Below are positions 9,398 to 17,855 of a DNA stretch of 64,000 bases, in pieces; the stretch's first letter is position 1, and every line of letters starts with the position of its first letter. Below the pieces are notes generated by a model, which saw nothing but the letters and a program-made list of their open reading frames with translations, searched no databases and was not told where the DNA came from. The translations under genes and the position numbers were made by a program. Source of the DNA: Halosolutus halophilus (GTDB lineage Archaea; Halobacteriota; Halobacteria; Halobacteriales; Natrialbaceae); assembly GCF_022869805.1 (NCBI RefSeq), contig NZ_CP094974.1, positions 2,604,001-2,668,000 of the forward strand, written 5' to 3'.

Positions 9398-9623
9398 TTC
9401 GTCGCCTGCGGCGAGGACTGAAGTCGGTATTAGACGCGGCGAGAACTACGCGATCGATGGTACTCCGTTCGGTCGCGTCGAATCCCGCTTGGTTCGGCGG
9501 GTCGGAGAACCGCGTTGGCAAACTCGTAGAACGTCACTCACCGTCACTCGGCGAAGTATCGAGACGCGTCACCCTTTCTCTGTCCGAACAGTTATTCCGG
9601 GAAAACGCTCCGTAGCGAGATTA

Positions 9624-9630
9624 TAACAAT
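9624..9630 (+). promoter_or_regulatory. TAACAA promoter motif (site G)
   Basis: Core ATAACAAT lies 28 bases before the small ORF at 9659 and 159 bases before the AlkP-family gene at 9790. The usual 25-62 base spacing of the other sites therefore points to the small ORF as the first cistron. Confidence 0.55.
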
Positions 9631-9658
9631 GACTGCTCCTGTCACCGAAGATGACTAG

Positions 9659-9793
9659 ATGAACCGTCACAGTTCGAGCGACGGCACGCTGCAGACGGCC
9701 GCCGAGGGATCGATCGGAATCGCCGTGGCGGTCCCTCTCGCAAGCGGGAACAGCGATCGTATCACTTCACGTGTCGGTGGAGTAAAACGATGA
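9659..9793 (+). CDS. Possible 44-residue upstream ORF
   Basis: The ATG at 9659 starts a 44-codon frame whose TGA overlaps the next ATG as ATGA. The middle of the peptide (SIGIAVAVPLASG) resembles the signal segment SIGIALAVALVAG encoded just before 20777, and the DNA over about 40 bases is clearly alike, with one base of length difference. Both loci also share ccgaagatgac a little upstream. It may therefore be the relic of a lost surface-protein gene now serving as a leader ORF. Translation is unproven. Confidence 0.35.
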   Translation: MNRHSSSDGTLQTAAEGSIGIAVAVPLASGNSDRITSRVGGVKR

Positions 9794-11418
9794 GTTCGGC
9801 GGACCACAATGTCAGTAAGACCGTCATCGTCGGGTTCGACGGAATGGACTGGCGGTACGTCGATCGATTCTCGGATCGACTCGATAACCTTTCGGAACTT
9901 CGCGAACGCGGCGTCGGCGCCGATCTGACGTCGACGTATCCGCCGTGGACGGGCAGCGCCTGGCCGTCGATGTACACCGGTGTTACGCCGGATTACCACG
10001 GCGTATTCGACTTTTTCGACTATCGCGACAGTTATCCGGACTCGGCCGCGGCCGTTACGAGGTCGGATGTGAAGGCACCGGCGCTCTGGGACTACCTCTC
10101 CGACCGCGAACTCTCCTCGATCGTGTTGAATCTCCCGGTGACCCATCCCACGGGGCCGATGGACGGCGTTCTCGTTCCGGGCTACCTCGCGCCGGCGGAC
10201 GAACCCGGATACCCCGACGGGATCCGCGACGAGATCGAGGACGCACTCGGCGAGCCATACCGGATCTACTCAGAGTGCGAAACGGCCTCCGATACCGAGA
10301 AAAAAGTCGACGGCTACGTCAACCTTATCGAGCACCGGGGCGCCGCCGCGGAGTACCTGCTCGAGTCGGCGGACTGGGAGCTGGCGATCGTCCAGTTCCA
10401 GAAGACCGACGCCGTCTTCCACAACTCCACTCGAACGACGGACTTCGAGCGCGTGTACGCCGCCGCCGACCGGGCGCTCGGGCGCATTCTGAACCTGTTC
10501 GGCGATGAGACAAACGTGATCGTCTGTTCCGACCACGGAATGGGCCCGGTGGACGGCTACCAGATCCACATCAACCAGATCCTCGAGGACTGGGGGTATC
10601 TCGACTCGTGCAGCGAACTCAACGGGGCAGGTGGCTTCAAGCCCGTCGTGGAGGACGAGTCGGTGGCTAATTCGGGCGCCGGCGCGGTTTTCGATCGGCT
10701 GATCGCGATCTCTTCGAAGGCAGGACTGTCGCCATCGGACGTTCACGGCCTCGCCGACCGTGTCGGACTCGCCGAACCGCTCGTACGGGTCGCTCCGGAC
10801 TGGGTTACGCACGGCGTCGCCCGCGGCGTCGACTGGGAGGCGTCGGCCGCCTACTGTCGGAGTCAGTCCGAACAGGGGATTCGACTCAACGTCCGCGGTC
10901 GCGACCCGTCGGGAGTTATCGATCCGGACGGGTACGAGACCGTTCGGAGCGATCTCATCGATCGGCTCTCTAGCCTGCAGACGCCCGACGGAGAGCCTGC
11001 GTTCGAGTTCGTTAAACGGCGCGAGAAGGTCTACGACGGTCCTCATACGGCCGGGGCCTGCGATATCTTTTTCAGGACTAACGAGATGAACCATGTGATC
11101 TGGCCGAAAATACACGGGGTGCAGTTCCATCCGATCACGTCCTTCGATCACAAGCGAAACGGCGTCTTCGTCGCCGCCGGTCCGGACGTCGACGCGGCCG
11201 CCGACGTCGATCGGCTCTCGCTGACGGATATCGCACCGCTCGCGATGACGCTTCTCGAGCAGCCGGTTCCCGAGCGGATGACCGGGAGCGTTCCGACGGA
11301 GCTCGTTACCCGCTCGAGTTCGCGAACCGCGTACGACACGACCGTCGTGGACAGTAGCACGTACGAACAAGACCAGGACGATGTCCGAGAGCGACTGAGT
11401 GACCTCGGCTACCTCTAA
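9790..11418 (+). CDS. AlkP-superfamily phosphodiesterase (second copy)
   Basis: This 542-residue alkaline-phosphatase-superfamily protein is homologous to the divergent gene at 7755-9338. Key blocks are VIVGFDGMDWRYV (metal Asp), TSTYPPWTGSAWPSMYTG (nucleophile loop, Thr-Gly instead of Thr-Pro), PDYHGVFDFFDYR, CSDHGMGPVDGY (metal site), and HKRNGVFVAAGP. The C-terminus RLSDLGYL repeats the LGY box of its paralogue. Its last stop base is shared with the ATG of the flippase gene (11418), so the two are co-transcribed and probably act on the same glycan. Substrate and direction (hydrolase or phospho-transferase) cannot be told from sequence. Confidence 0.8.
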   Translation: MSSADHNVSKTVIVGFDGMDWRYVDRFSDRLDNLSELRERGVGADLTSTYPPWTGSAWPSMYTGVTPDYHGVFDFFDYRDSYPDSAAAVTRSDVKAPALWDYLSDRELSSIVLNLPVTHPTGPMDGVLVPGYLAPADEPGYPDGIRDEIEDALGEPYRIYSECETASDTEKKVDGYVNLIEHRGAAAEYLLESADWELAIVQFQKTDAVFHNSTRTTDFERVYAAADRALGRILNLFGDETNVIVCSDHGMGPVDGYQIHINQILEDWGYLDSCSELNGAGGFKPVVEDESVANSGAGAVFDRLIAISSKAGLSPSDVHGLADRVGLAEPLVRVAPDWVTHGVARGVDWEASAAYCRSQSEQGIRLNVRGRDPSGVIDPDGYETVRSDLIDRLSSLQTPDGEPAFEFVKRREKVYDGPHTAGACDIFFRTNEMNHVIWPKIHGVQFHPITSFDHKRNGVFVAAGPDVDAAADVDRLSLTDIAPLAMTLLEQPVPERMTGSVPTELVTRSSSRTAYDTTVVDSSTYEQDQDDVRERLSDLGYL

Positions 11419-12941
11419 TGACCGACGAGAAGGACGACCTTGCGAAGGTCCTTCTGAGCGCGGGTCTCGTCTTCGTCGGGGCGCTACTGGAGAACTTCGC
11501 GCGGCTGGCTGAGCGCGTCCTCATCGGCCGAACGGTGTCAGCTGAGGCGTACGGCGAGTTCAGTATCGGCCTGGCGATTTTGACACTCTCTGTCACGTCC
11601 GCGATGGCCGGGTTTAGCCAGGGAATCCCGCGGTACATGGCCCGCTTCGACGACCCGGCCGACGAACGGGGCGCGTTGCTCACCGGTCTCGTCGTGACGC
11701 TCCCGATCGCACTCGCGCTCTGTGCCGTCCTCGTCCTCGCCGGGGATGTGATCGTCGCACAACTGTTCGAGAGCGTCGGATCCGAACTGTTGCTCACGCT
11801 GTTCGTCGTCACGATTCCCCTCGTCATTACCTTTCAGCTCGGCATCGCGGCGATTCGCGGGTACGAGAACACATCGTACAAGATTCTGGCGCGAAACGTC
11901 ACCTATCCAGGCGTCCGTCTCCTGCTCCTGGGGACGTTCCTGTCGCTCGGTTTCGGCGTTCACGCGGCCGGGTACAGTTACCTGATCGCCGCCATCGTCA
12001 CGACGCTCGTGACCTACGTCCTCTTGCGACGACTGCTTACCCTTACGGGCCCGTCACGGTTCCATATCCGGGAGATGACGGCCTTTTCGGTGCCACTGAT
12101 CGTCTCGACGGTCGCCGCGACGCTCATGACGAAGACCGATACGCTCATGCTGGGGTACTTCCGTGCCTCGAGTGAGGTCGGCATATACAACGCCGCGTAT
12201 CCGCTGGCGAACTCGCTCGTCGTGATTCTCGGGACGTTCGGATACATGTACCTCCCCGTCGCCTCACGCCTCGACGGCGATGGCGAACGGGAGTCGATGA
12301 ACCGGGTCTACCAGATGACGACGAAGTGGGTATTCGTGTTGACGTTTCCGCTGTTCGTGACGTTCGTGGTGATGCCGTCGGACGTGATCGCCCTCGCTTT
12401 CGGCCAGCAGTACGCGAGCGGCGGGATCGCACTCGCGATATTATCGATCGGATTCTTCACCAACGCCGCCGTCGGCCGGAACCGCGAGACGCTCTCGGCA
12501 CTGGGATACACGAAGTTCATCCTCGTCACGAACGTCGGCGCACTCGGTATCAATATCGTTGCGAACGTGGCACTCATTCCGCGTTACGGGTTCGTCGGCG
12601 CGGCGATCGCGTCCGCCAGCTCGTTCGTCGGGCTGAATCTCTTCGTGTATCTGTTCCTGGCTCGCAAGTTCGATATCCGGCCGTACAATCGGACCTCGCT
12701 CCGATTGATCGGGATACTCCCGCTGGTCGTCCTCCCTGCCGGGTTCGCACTCGACAGTGTCTTTCCGGCGAGTCCAACCGGCATCGGCCTGTTCTTCGCG
12801 AGCACGAGTCTCCTCACACTCCTCGTCGCAGCGGGTTCCGGCTCTCTCGAACACGGTGACATCGTCATCGTCGAGTTCCTCGAAGACGCCCTCGGGACCG
12901 AAATCCCGTACGTCCGGGAACTGATCCCGGACCCCGAGTGA
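11418..12941 (+). CDS. Oligosaccharide flippase (Wzx/MVF superfamily)
   Basis: This 507-residue polytopic protein has about 14 hydrophobic segments and the look of polysaccharide-biosynthesis exporters. It opens with a short acidic start, then AGLVFVGALLENFARLAERVL-like first helix and GRTVSAEAYGEF. FSQGIPRYMARF and MTKTDTLMLGYF are typical of the Wzx/RfbX family. It should flip a lipid-linked oligosaccharide from the cytoplasmic to the outer face of the membrane. It overlaps the preceding AlkP gene by one base (TAATG), which suggests coupled translation and a shared pathway. Confidence 0.85.
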   Translation: MTDEKDDLAKVLLSAGLVFVGALLENFARLAERVLIGRTVSAEAYGEFSIGLAILTLSVTSAMAGFSQGIPRYMARFDDPADERGALLTGLVVTLPIALALCAVLVLAGDVIVAQLFESVGSELLLTLFVVTIPLVITFQLGIAAIRGYENTSYKILARNVTYPGVRLLLLGTFLSLGFGVHAAGYSYLIAAIVTTLVTYVLLRRLLTLTGPSRFHIREMTAFSVPLIVSTVAATLMTKTDTLMLGYFRASSEVGIYNAAYPLANSLVVILGTFGYMYLPVASRLDGDGERESMNRVYQMTTKWVFVLTFPLFVTFVVMPSDVIALAFGQQYASGGIALAILSIGFFTNAAVGRNRETLSALGYTKFILVTNVGALGINIVANVALIPRYGFVGAAIASASSFVGLNLFVYLFLARKFDIRPYNRTSLRLIGILPLVVLPAGFALDSVFPASPTGIGLFFASTSLLTLLVAAGSGSLEHGDIVIVEFLEDALGTEIPYVRELIPDPE

Positions 12942-13070
12942 GTCGCCACGGTCGATTGGCTACCGTCACCCTCGCTCGAACGATCGTCGTCGAGTCCAGT
13001 TCTCGTCGACTCGTAGCGTCTGCCATGAAATGGCACGAGTGGCACTCTCACGCTCGAACTATCGTCCTCT

Positions 13071-13080
13071 AATTAAATAG
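13071..13080 (+). promoter_or_regulatory. Putative TATA box of beta-helix gene 1
   Basis: AATTAAATAG lies 52 bases before the ATG at 13133. A block ttccgcatcggggg follows, and its counterpart (ttccggatgggggg) lies before the paralogue at 14283, so the two genes appear to share promoter layout. Confidence 0.4.
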
Positions 13081-13132
13081 CGCACTCGTTAATGAGCCCT
13101 TAGTTCCGCATCGGGGGTCTCCGCTGACCTGT

Positions 13133-14062
13133 ATGTTCGACAAGCCAGATGCCGAGCAGGATTCGTCCCGACGACTGAGTCGCCGATCGTACCTCGCAGC
13201 GGCGGCCGGAACGGTGGCGACTGTCGTCGCCGGCTCTGGAGTCGCCGCAGCGGACCGTGAGTATGAGGTCGCCGAGGTTCCGCAGGGCGGCACGTTCCAG
13301 CGCGTACTCCGTGATGGCGACGTTCTCGAGAACGTCCTGATCGATATCTCGGCGGAGGGCGCAAGCTACGACATCGACGCGAAAGGCAGCGACTGGACCA
13401 TCCGGAACGTCGGCGTCAGGGGAGCCTGGGATCACGAGCATCCCACGTCGCCGCTCCGAGTGGCCGCCGACGCTGGTTCCACCTGCCGGATCGAGAACTT
13501 CTACTTCGGCGACGGCGTGATTCCGGATCTTCCGGCGTCGTCCAATCCGACGGGGATCTACGCGTGGTGGGACCACGCGGGCACGATCGAGATCGATCGC
13601 GTGAACATTCAGGAACACCCGGACAACGGGATCTACGGCTCCGCGCCGGGCAACAGTAGCGATCACCCGAATCCGGGTGGCGGTGGCGAGTTGCACGTCA
13701 CCAACTCGTACGTCCGTGCGGGCAAGACGGCCGGTATTCGCCTCGGGACGGACGGTTCCTACGCGGAGAACTGCGTCGTGTGGAGCAACGCCCACCGTGG
13801 CTTCTGGGGCTACTACAACGACACGGAACTGATCGACTGCGATCTCGGCGGCTCACCGACGGACATTCACGCGGGATCCGGTTCGTGGAGTGCCGGACGC
13901 GACGCGACCGTCTCGGTCGAGAACTGCCGGTTTAGCGCGACGGACACGGCCCAGAACAGCAACGAGATCATCGGCTCGCCTGTCGGTGAACCCGAACACC
14001 GGATGCCCGACGGCGTCCCGACGTCGGCGACGGAGGCGGCGTCCGGCGGCGATTCGAGCTAA
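13133..14062 (+). CDS. Tat-exported right-handed beta-helix protein (copy 1)
   Basis: This 309-residue protein has a twin-arginine signal (SRRSYLAAAAG, then a hydrophobic run ending AAAD, residues 10-42). The body is a parallel beta-helix type sequence with repeated short turns (WTIRNVGVRG, CRIENFYFGDG, IEIDRVNIQEHPDNGIYG, LHVTNSYVRAGKTAGIRLG, YAENCVVWSNAHRG). Such folds belong to pectate-lyase-like polysaccharide-binding or -cleaving proteins; no catalytic residues are assigned here. It is exported folded to the cell surface. A tandem paralogue follows at 14283 with an almost identical 227-base core. Unlike most genes of this island it lacks the TAACAA site. Confidence 0.8.
   Translation: MFDKPDAEQDSSRRLSRRSYLAAAAGTVATVVAGSGVAAADREYEVAEVPQGGTFQRVLRDGDVLENVLIDISAEGASYDIDAKGSDWTIRNVGVRGAWDHEHPTSPLRVAADAGSTCRIENFYFGDGVIPDLPASSNPTGIYAWWDHAGTIEIDRVNIQEHPDNGIYGSAPGNSSDHPNPGGGGELHVTNSYVRAGKTAGIRLGTDGSYAENCVVWSNAHRGFWGYYNDTELIDCDLGGSPTDIHAGSGSWSAGRDATVSVENCRFSATDTAQNSNEIIGSPVGEPEHRMPDGVPTSATEAASGGDSS
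13646..13872 (+). repeat. 227-bp block identical to 14796-15022
   Basis: This stretch of the first beta-helix gene is identical base for base to 14796-15022 in the second, with single differences just outside and much lower similarity further away. It is a candidate gene-conversion tract. Confidence 0.85.
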
Positions 14063-14221
14063 CCCACGTCAGCCCCTTCTCTGGCTCCCTCTTCACTGCT
14101 TTTCATCGCGGTCGTTCCCTCCGATTTTCTCCGGTAATCAGTCATTACGACCGATACGTATCAGCCGGATTCGAACGACATAACGTGTGATCTGAGCTCA
14201 CGGCTATTTTGACTACCAGAG

Positions 14222-14227
14222 TATAAA
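14222..14227 (+). promoter_or_regulatory. Putative TATA box of beta-helix gene 2
   Basis: TATAAA lies 55 bases before the ATG at 14283, nearly the same distance as the TATA-like sequence before the first paralogue (52 bases). Confidence 0.45.
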
Positions 14228-14282
14228 GACTGTACCGGTTAACGGCGTTTTAATTCCGGATGGGGGGCATCCGGTGGAGTAC

Positions 14283-15782
14283 ATGAGGGACAACACTGAC
14301 GAGGAGATCGATTCGAATCGACGACTCAGTCGTCGATCGTATCTCACAGCAGCTGCCGCCGGTACGGCCGCAATGGTCGCCGCCGGGACCGGTATGGCGT
14401 CGGAAGACGACTACGAGGTCGTCACGGTTCCAGCGGGTGGAACGTTCCGGAGAAAGCTCCGTGACGGCGACGTTCTCGAGAACGTCCTGATCGATATCTC
14501 GGCGAAGGGCGCGGCCTACGATATCGACGCGAGAGGAAGCGACTGGACGATTCGAAACGTCGGCGTCAAGGGGGCGTGGGATCACGAACATCCCACGTCG
14601 CCGATTCGGGTGGCTGCCGACGCTGGTTCCACCTGCCGGATCGAGAACGTCTACCTCGGTGACGGCGTGATTCCGGATCTTCCGTCCTCGTCGAACCCGA
14701 CGGGGATCTACGCGTGGTGGTATCACGCGGGTACGATCGAGATCGATCGCGTGAACATCCAGGAACACCCGGACAACGGGATCTACGGCTCCGCACCGGG
14801 CAACAGTAGCGATCACCCGAATCCGGGTGGCGGTGGCGAGTTGCACGTCACCAACTCGTACGTCCGTGCGGGCAAGACGGCCGGTATTCGCCTCGGGACG
14901 GACGGTTCCTACGCGGAGAACTGCGTCGTGTGGAGCAACGCCCACCGTGGCTTCTGGGGCTACTACAACGACACGGAACTGATCGACTGCGATCTCGGCG
15001 GCTCACCGACGGACATTCACGCCGGCTCCCGTTCGTGGAACGCTGGACCGAGTGCAACCGTCACAGTCGAGAACTGTCGGTTCGGCTCTACGAACAGGGC
15101 AACGAGTTCCAACCGGATCGTCGGGTCGTCAGCGGGCAAACCCGAACACCGGATGCCCGACGGCGTTCCGACGTCGGCGGAGGAAGCGGCATCGGGCGGG
15201 GACTACGAATCCCCAACGGACGAGGCCGTGGACGAACTTGAGAACACGATCCTCGTCGACGGGGCCGGGAACAACGACGTCACCCGATACGGGTTCGCTG
15301 TCTCAGGGTCTGCCGAACGCTCGACGCACGGCGGCGCCTCGATCGACGACGAAGATACGATCGATAGCGGCCAGGTTACGGGTGCTGTCGTCGGCTGGCG
15401 AGACGCGTTCCGGTTCAGCGGTGAGCTCGCTGACCTGACCGTCGATGGACCGGCGCGCGTCATCGTCAACGGCGAACAGGTCGATCCAGCCGAGTACGGC
15501 GAATCCTCCCACGAGGACGATCAGGACCTGCCCCCGAACGCACTGGTGATCGACGGATCCGACGCCGACGGTAACACGAGCTACTCGTTTACCGTCGACG
15601 GCGAGGTTATCTCCTCGAGTTATCGGGACGCGTCGGTCGACTCCGGTGACGAAATCGACGGCCGATCCGTCACCGGAACCGTCGAGGATTGGATCGACGC
15701 CTACTGGTTTGACGGTGATATCGTCGACTTTACACTGGCCGGGAACGCGAGCGTCGACGTCGAGTACAACGCTCGCCAGTAA
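14283..15782 (+). CDS. Tat-exported beta-helix protein with duplicated C-terminal domain (copy 2)
   Basis: This 499-residue paralogue of 13133-14062 carries the twin-arginine signal SRRSYLTAAAAG and the same beta-helix core. After residue 305 it carries about 190 extra residues built from two copies of a roughly 80-residue beta-rich unit (one starts NTILVDGAGNNDVTRYGF, the other NALVIDGSDADGNTSYSF; both contain a SG/DG ... VTG/VTGTV ... WRDAF/WIDAY pattern). The extra units may bind polysaccharide or pack against the envelope; this is inference. An in-frame GTG at 14274 is possible, but the ATG at 14283 leaves a more usual Tat N-region. An eight-codon ORF (14260-14286) overlaps this start as ATGA. 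Confidence 0.8.
   Translation: MRDNTDEEIDSNRRLSRRSYLTAAAAGTAAMVAAGTGMASEDDYEVVTVPAGGTFRRKLRDGDVLENVLIDISAKGAAYDIDARGSDWTIRNVGVKGAWDHEHPTSPIRVAADAGSTCRIENVYLGDGVIPDLPSSSNPTGIYAWWYHAGTIEIDRVNIQEHPDNGIYGSAPGNSSDHPNPGGGGELHVTNSYVRAGKTAGIRLGTDGSYAENCVVWSNAHRGFWGYYNDTELIDCDLGGSPTDIHAGSRSWNAGPSATVTVENCRFGSTNRATSSNRIVGSSAGKPEHRMPDGVPTSAEEAASGGDYESPTDEAVDELENTILVDGAGNNDVTRYGFAVSGSAERSTHGGASIDDEDTIDSGQVTGAVVGWRDAFRFSGELADLTVDGPARVIVNGEQVDPAEYGESSHEDDQDLPPNALVIDGSDADGNTSYSFTVDGEVISSSYRDASVDSGDEIDGRSVTGTVEDWIDAYWFDGDIVDFTLAGNASVDVEYNARQ
14796..15022 (+). repeat. 227-bp block identical to 13646-13872
   Basis: This is the second member of the perfect direct repeat within the two beta-helix genes, offset 1,150 bases. 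Confidence 0.85.
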
Positions 15783-16154
15783 CCGACGCGCACACCCCGT
15801 TCGGCTAACACGTCGTCGACGGCTCACCGTACCCTGACTTCTACTCCGATCGTCGGGAGTATCGTTTGTAGCGGTGATCGGGTGATCGCGCTTCAGCTAT
15901 CCATCGACACGATCGATCGACGATCGTCACTCCCTCTTTCGAAATCCACTTCGGGAACCACTTTCGCTCGAAATTCCCCCGTTCGCGCAGTCCAGGGCGC
16001 TGCAAACGCCGCCTCTGATGGTAGACGGAAACCTGGTGGAAAAAAGATGTAATTATACCGTTTAGTATGACTACCGTACTCTCTGCCAGGGAAATGGTAG
16101 CTCGATGATTACTATTGACATCCTTCACTGAACTGTTCGAATATAGAACTCGGA
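15783..16154. other. Intergenic region
   Basis: 372 bases, A/T-rich towards the right end, lie between the beta-helix and sulfatase-like genes. A 109-codon minus-strand frame crosses it but is basic and unlike the neighbouring proteins. No TAACAA core was found here. Confidence 0.5.
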
Positions 16155-17633
16155 ATGATCGCGCGCTCACCTAACGTCTTCGTCCTGACGATCGATTCGC
16201 TCCGGGGAGACGCGTACGATGAACTGATGAGAGAGGTCACCGCCAGTATTCAGGGAGTCGAATTCACGAACGCATTCGCGGCCGCAAGTAACACCGGAAG
16301 TTCGATGCCGGCTCTGGCCGCTGGTGTGTTCTGTGACCGTGTCGCAAACGGCTCGCCCAACCTCAAACTCGGTGAATCGAGGGACGACGACGACGTCGTC
16401 ACGATGGCGGAGGCGCTCTCGGAGTCGGGATACGACTGTTCACTCTGGTGTGACAACGTCATCTTCGGGGCAGAACGGAATTACGACCGCGGGTTCGACG
16501 ATGGGCGAGCCGGAACCCCGAACTGGAAAAAGCGCGCGCAAAAACTCGTCCAACAGACCGGTTCCGATCGGTTATTCAACGCGTGCCGGTGGGCGTATTT
16601 CAACGTCGTCGGTCGCATCGAGGAGCGGATAACGACCGAGAGCAACTATTACATCTCCGCCGACACGCATCACCAGGCAGTTCTCGCCTCCCTCGAGGGG
16701 ACATCCGGAGGGCAGATGCACTGGATCCACTACATGGACGTTCACCATCCCTTCGAGCCGCCCGCAGACTATCTCGAATCACGATCGCTGAACACCGATC
16801 GAAGTCCCTCCGAACTCGCCGAACTCTCCTCTCAGGCGATCATCCAGAATCGCGGTGAGGGAACGACCGACGAGGATATCGAGGACATCGTCCAGGCCTA
16901 CCGCGCCGCTTGCGAATATTTGCGAGATCAGCTCGTCTCCTTCATCGAGACGCTGATCGATCGTAATCACTACGTGCCCGGTCACGACATCATCGTCCTG
17001 ACCGCGGATCACGGCGAGGGGTTCGACCGGGATCGTCACGGAATGCTCGGTCACACGCCGACCCCGTCGTTCTGGGACGATCTCGTCCACGTCCCGCTCG
17101 TCGTCAGCCTTCCGGACTGGGAACCAGGAACCGTCGACTGTCAGGTCAGTCAGATCGATCTCATGCCGACGGTCCTGCAAGCCGCCGGTGCCCCGGTTCC
17201 GTCGTCGGTCGACGGGACCGCTGCCGCTCGCCCGACCGATCTGTGTCGAGACCACGTCTTCTTCACGGCGACCGGACCGTACAGAACCTATCACGGGGTT
17301 CGGAGCCGTTCCGGCTGGAAGCTCTTTTCGGACCGGATCAGTGACTCCGAGTCCGTCGAACTGACTGGCACCGACGACGAAGGCGCCGATCAGGATCACG
17401 AGCGCGCGTTACTCACCCGCGTTGACGGGGACACCGAGTCGATCGAGTTCGAGTGCCAACTCGATGCGAACGCGCACCCGTCGGAGACCAGGAAACGGGA
17501 CCGGTGGCTCGGACTGCGTCGACGGCTCCGCGAAGACCGGGGCGAGATCGCGACGAGACGGTTCGACGAGATGCTGTCCGACGAAACGGTGGAACAACTC
17601 GAGCAGTTGGGCTACGTCGACAACATCCGCTGA
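16155..17633 (+). CDS. Sulfatase-like AlkP-superfamily protein
   Basis: This 492-residue sulfatase/phosphoethanolamine-transferase-like protein has a metal Asp in VFVLTIDSLRGDAY, the nucleophile region ASNTGSSMPALAAGVF, HYMDVHHPFEPP, and LTADHGEGF followed by HGMLGHTPTPSFWDDLVHVPL. The CxPSR signature that sulfatases need for formylglycine is absent; a Ser or Thr of NTGSS would have to serve instead, so classic sulfatase activity is doubtful. The C-terminus EQLEQLGYVDN is a variant of the LGY box of the two phosphodiesterases. No signal peptide or TM segment is seen. It is probably involved in modifying or trimming surface glycans; the substrate is unknown. Confidence 0.75.
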   Translation: MIARSPNVFVLTIDSLRGDAYDELMREVTASIQGVEFTNAFAAASNTGSSMPALAAGVFCDRVANGSPNLKLGESRDDDDVVTMAEALSESGYDCSLWCDNVIFGAERNYDRGFDDGRAGTPNWKKRAQKLVQQTGSDRLFNACRWAYFNVVGRIEERITTESNYYISADTHHQAVLASLEGTSGGQMHWIHYMDVHHPFEPPADYLESRSLNTDRSPSELAELSSQAIIQNRGEGTTDEDIEDIVQAYRAACEYLRDQLVSFIETLIDRNHYVPGHDIIVLTADHGEGFDRDRHGMLGHTPTPSFWDDLVHVPLVVSLPDWEPGTVDCQVSQIDLMPTVLQAAGAPVPSSVDGTAAARPTDLCRDHVFFTATGPYRTYHGVRSRSGWKLFSDRISDSESVELTGTDDEGADQDHERALLTRVDGDTESIEFECQLDANAHPSETRKRDRWLGLRRRLREDRGEIATRRFDEMLSDETVEQLEQLGYVDNIR

Positions 17634-17855
17634 CAGCCGTCGACAGTAGCGCGTCGCATTCGTGGACCGCCAGAGGCCCGGTCTCGGCGACGCGTTGGTA
17701 CCACTGTCGACGAGACGCGAACAGAAGGACGCTGCGACCGATTCAGTATTCGAGATGGTAACTCGCTATCGATCGGTAACGCAGGTATCGGGGACACGTG
17801 AAAACACGGACGAGAACCCCGCACCGCGACGCAGCGACTGCGGTGTCCGCCGACG

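Larger units (their letters stand above)
9339..9658. other. Divergent promoter region between two AlkP-family genes
   Basis: These 320 bases hold one TAACAA core facing each way (sites F and G). No gene is supported between the divergent phosphodiesterase genes. Confidence 0.6.
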
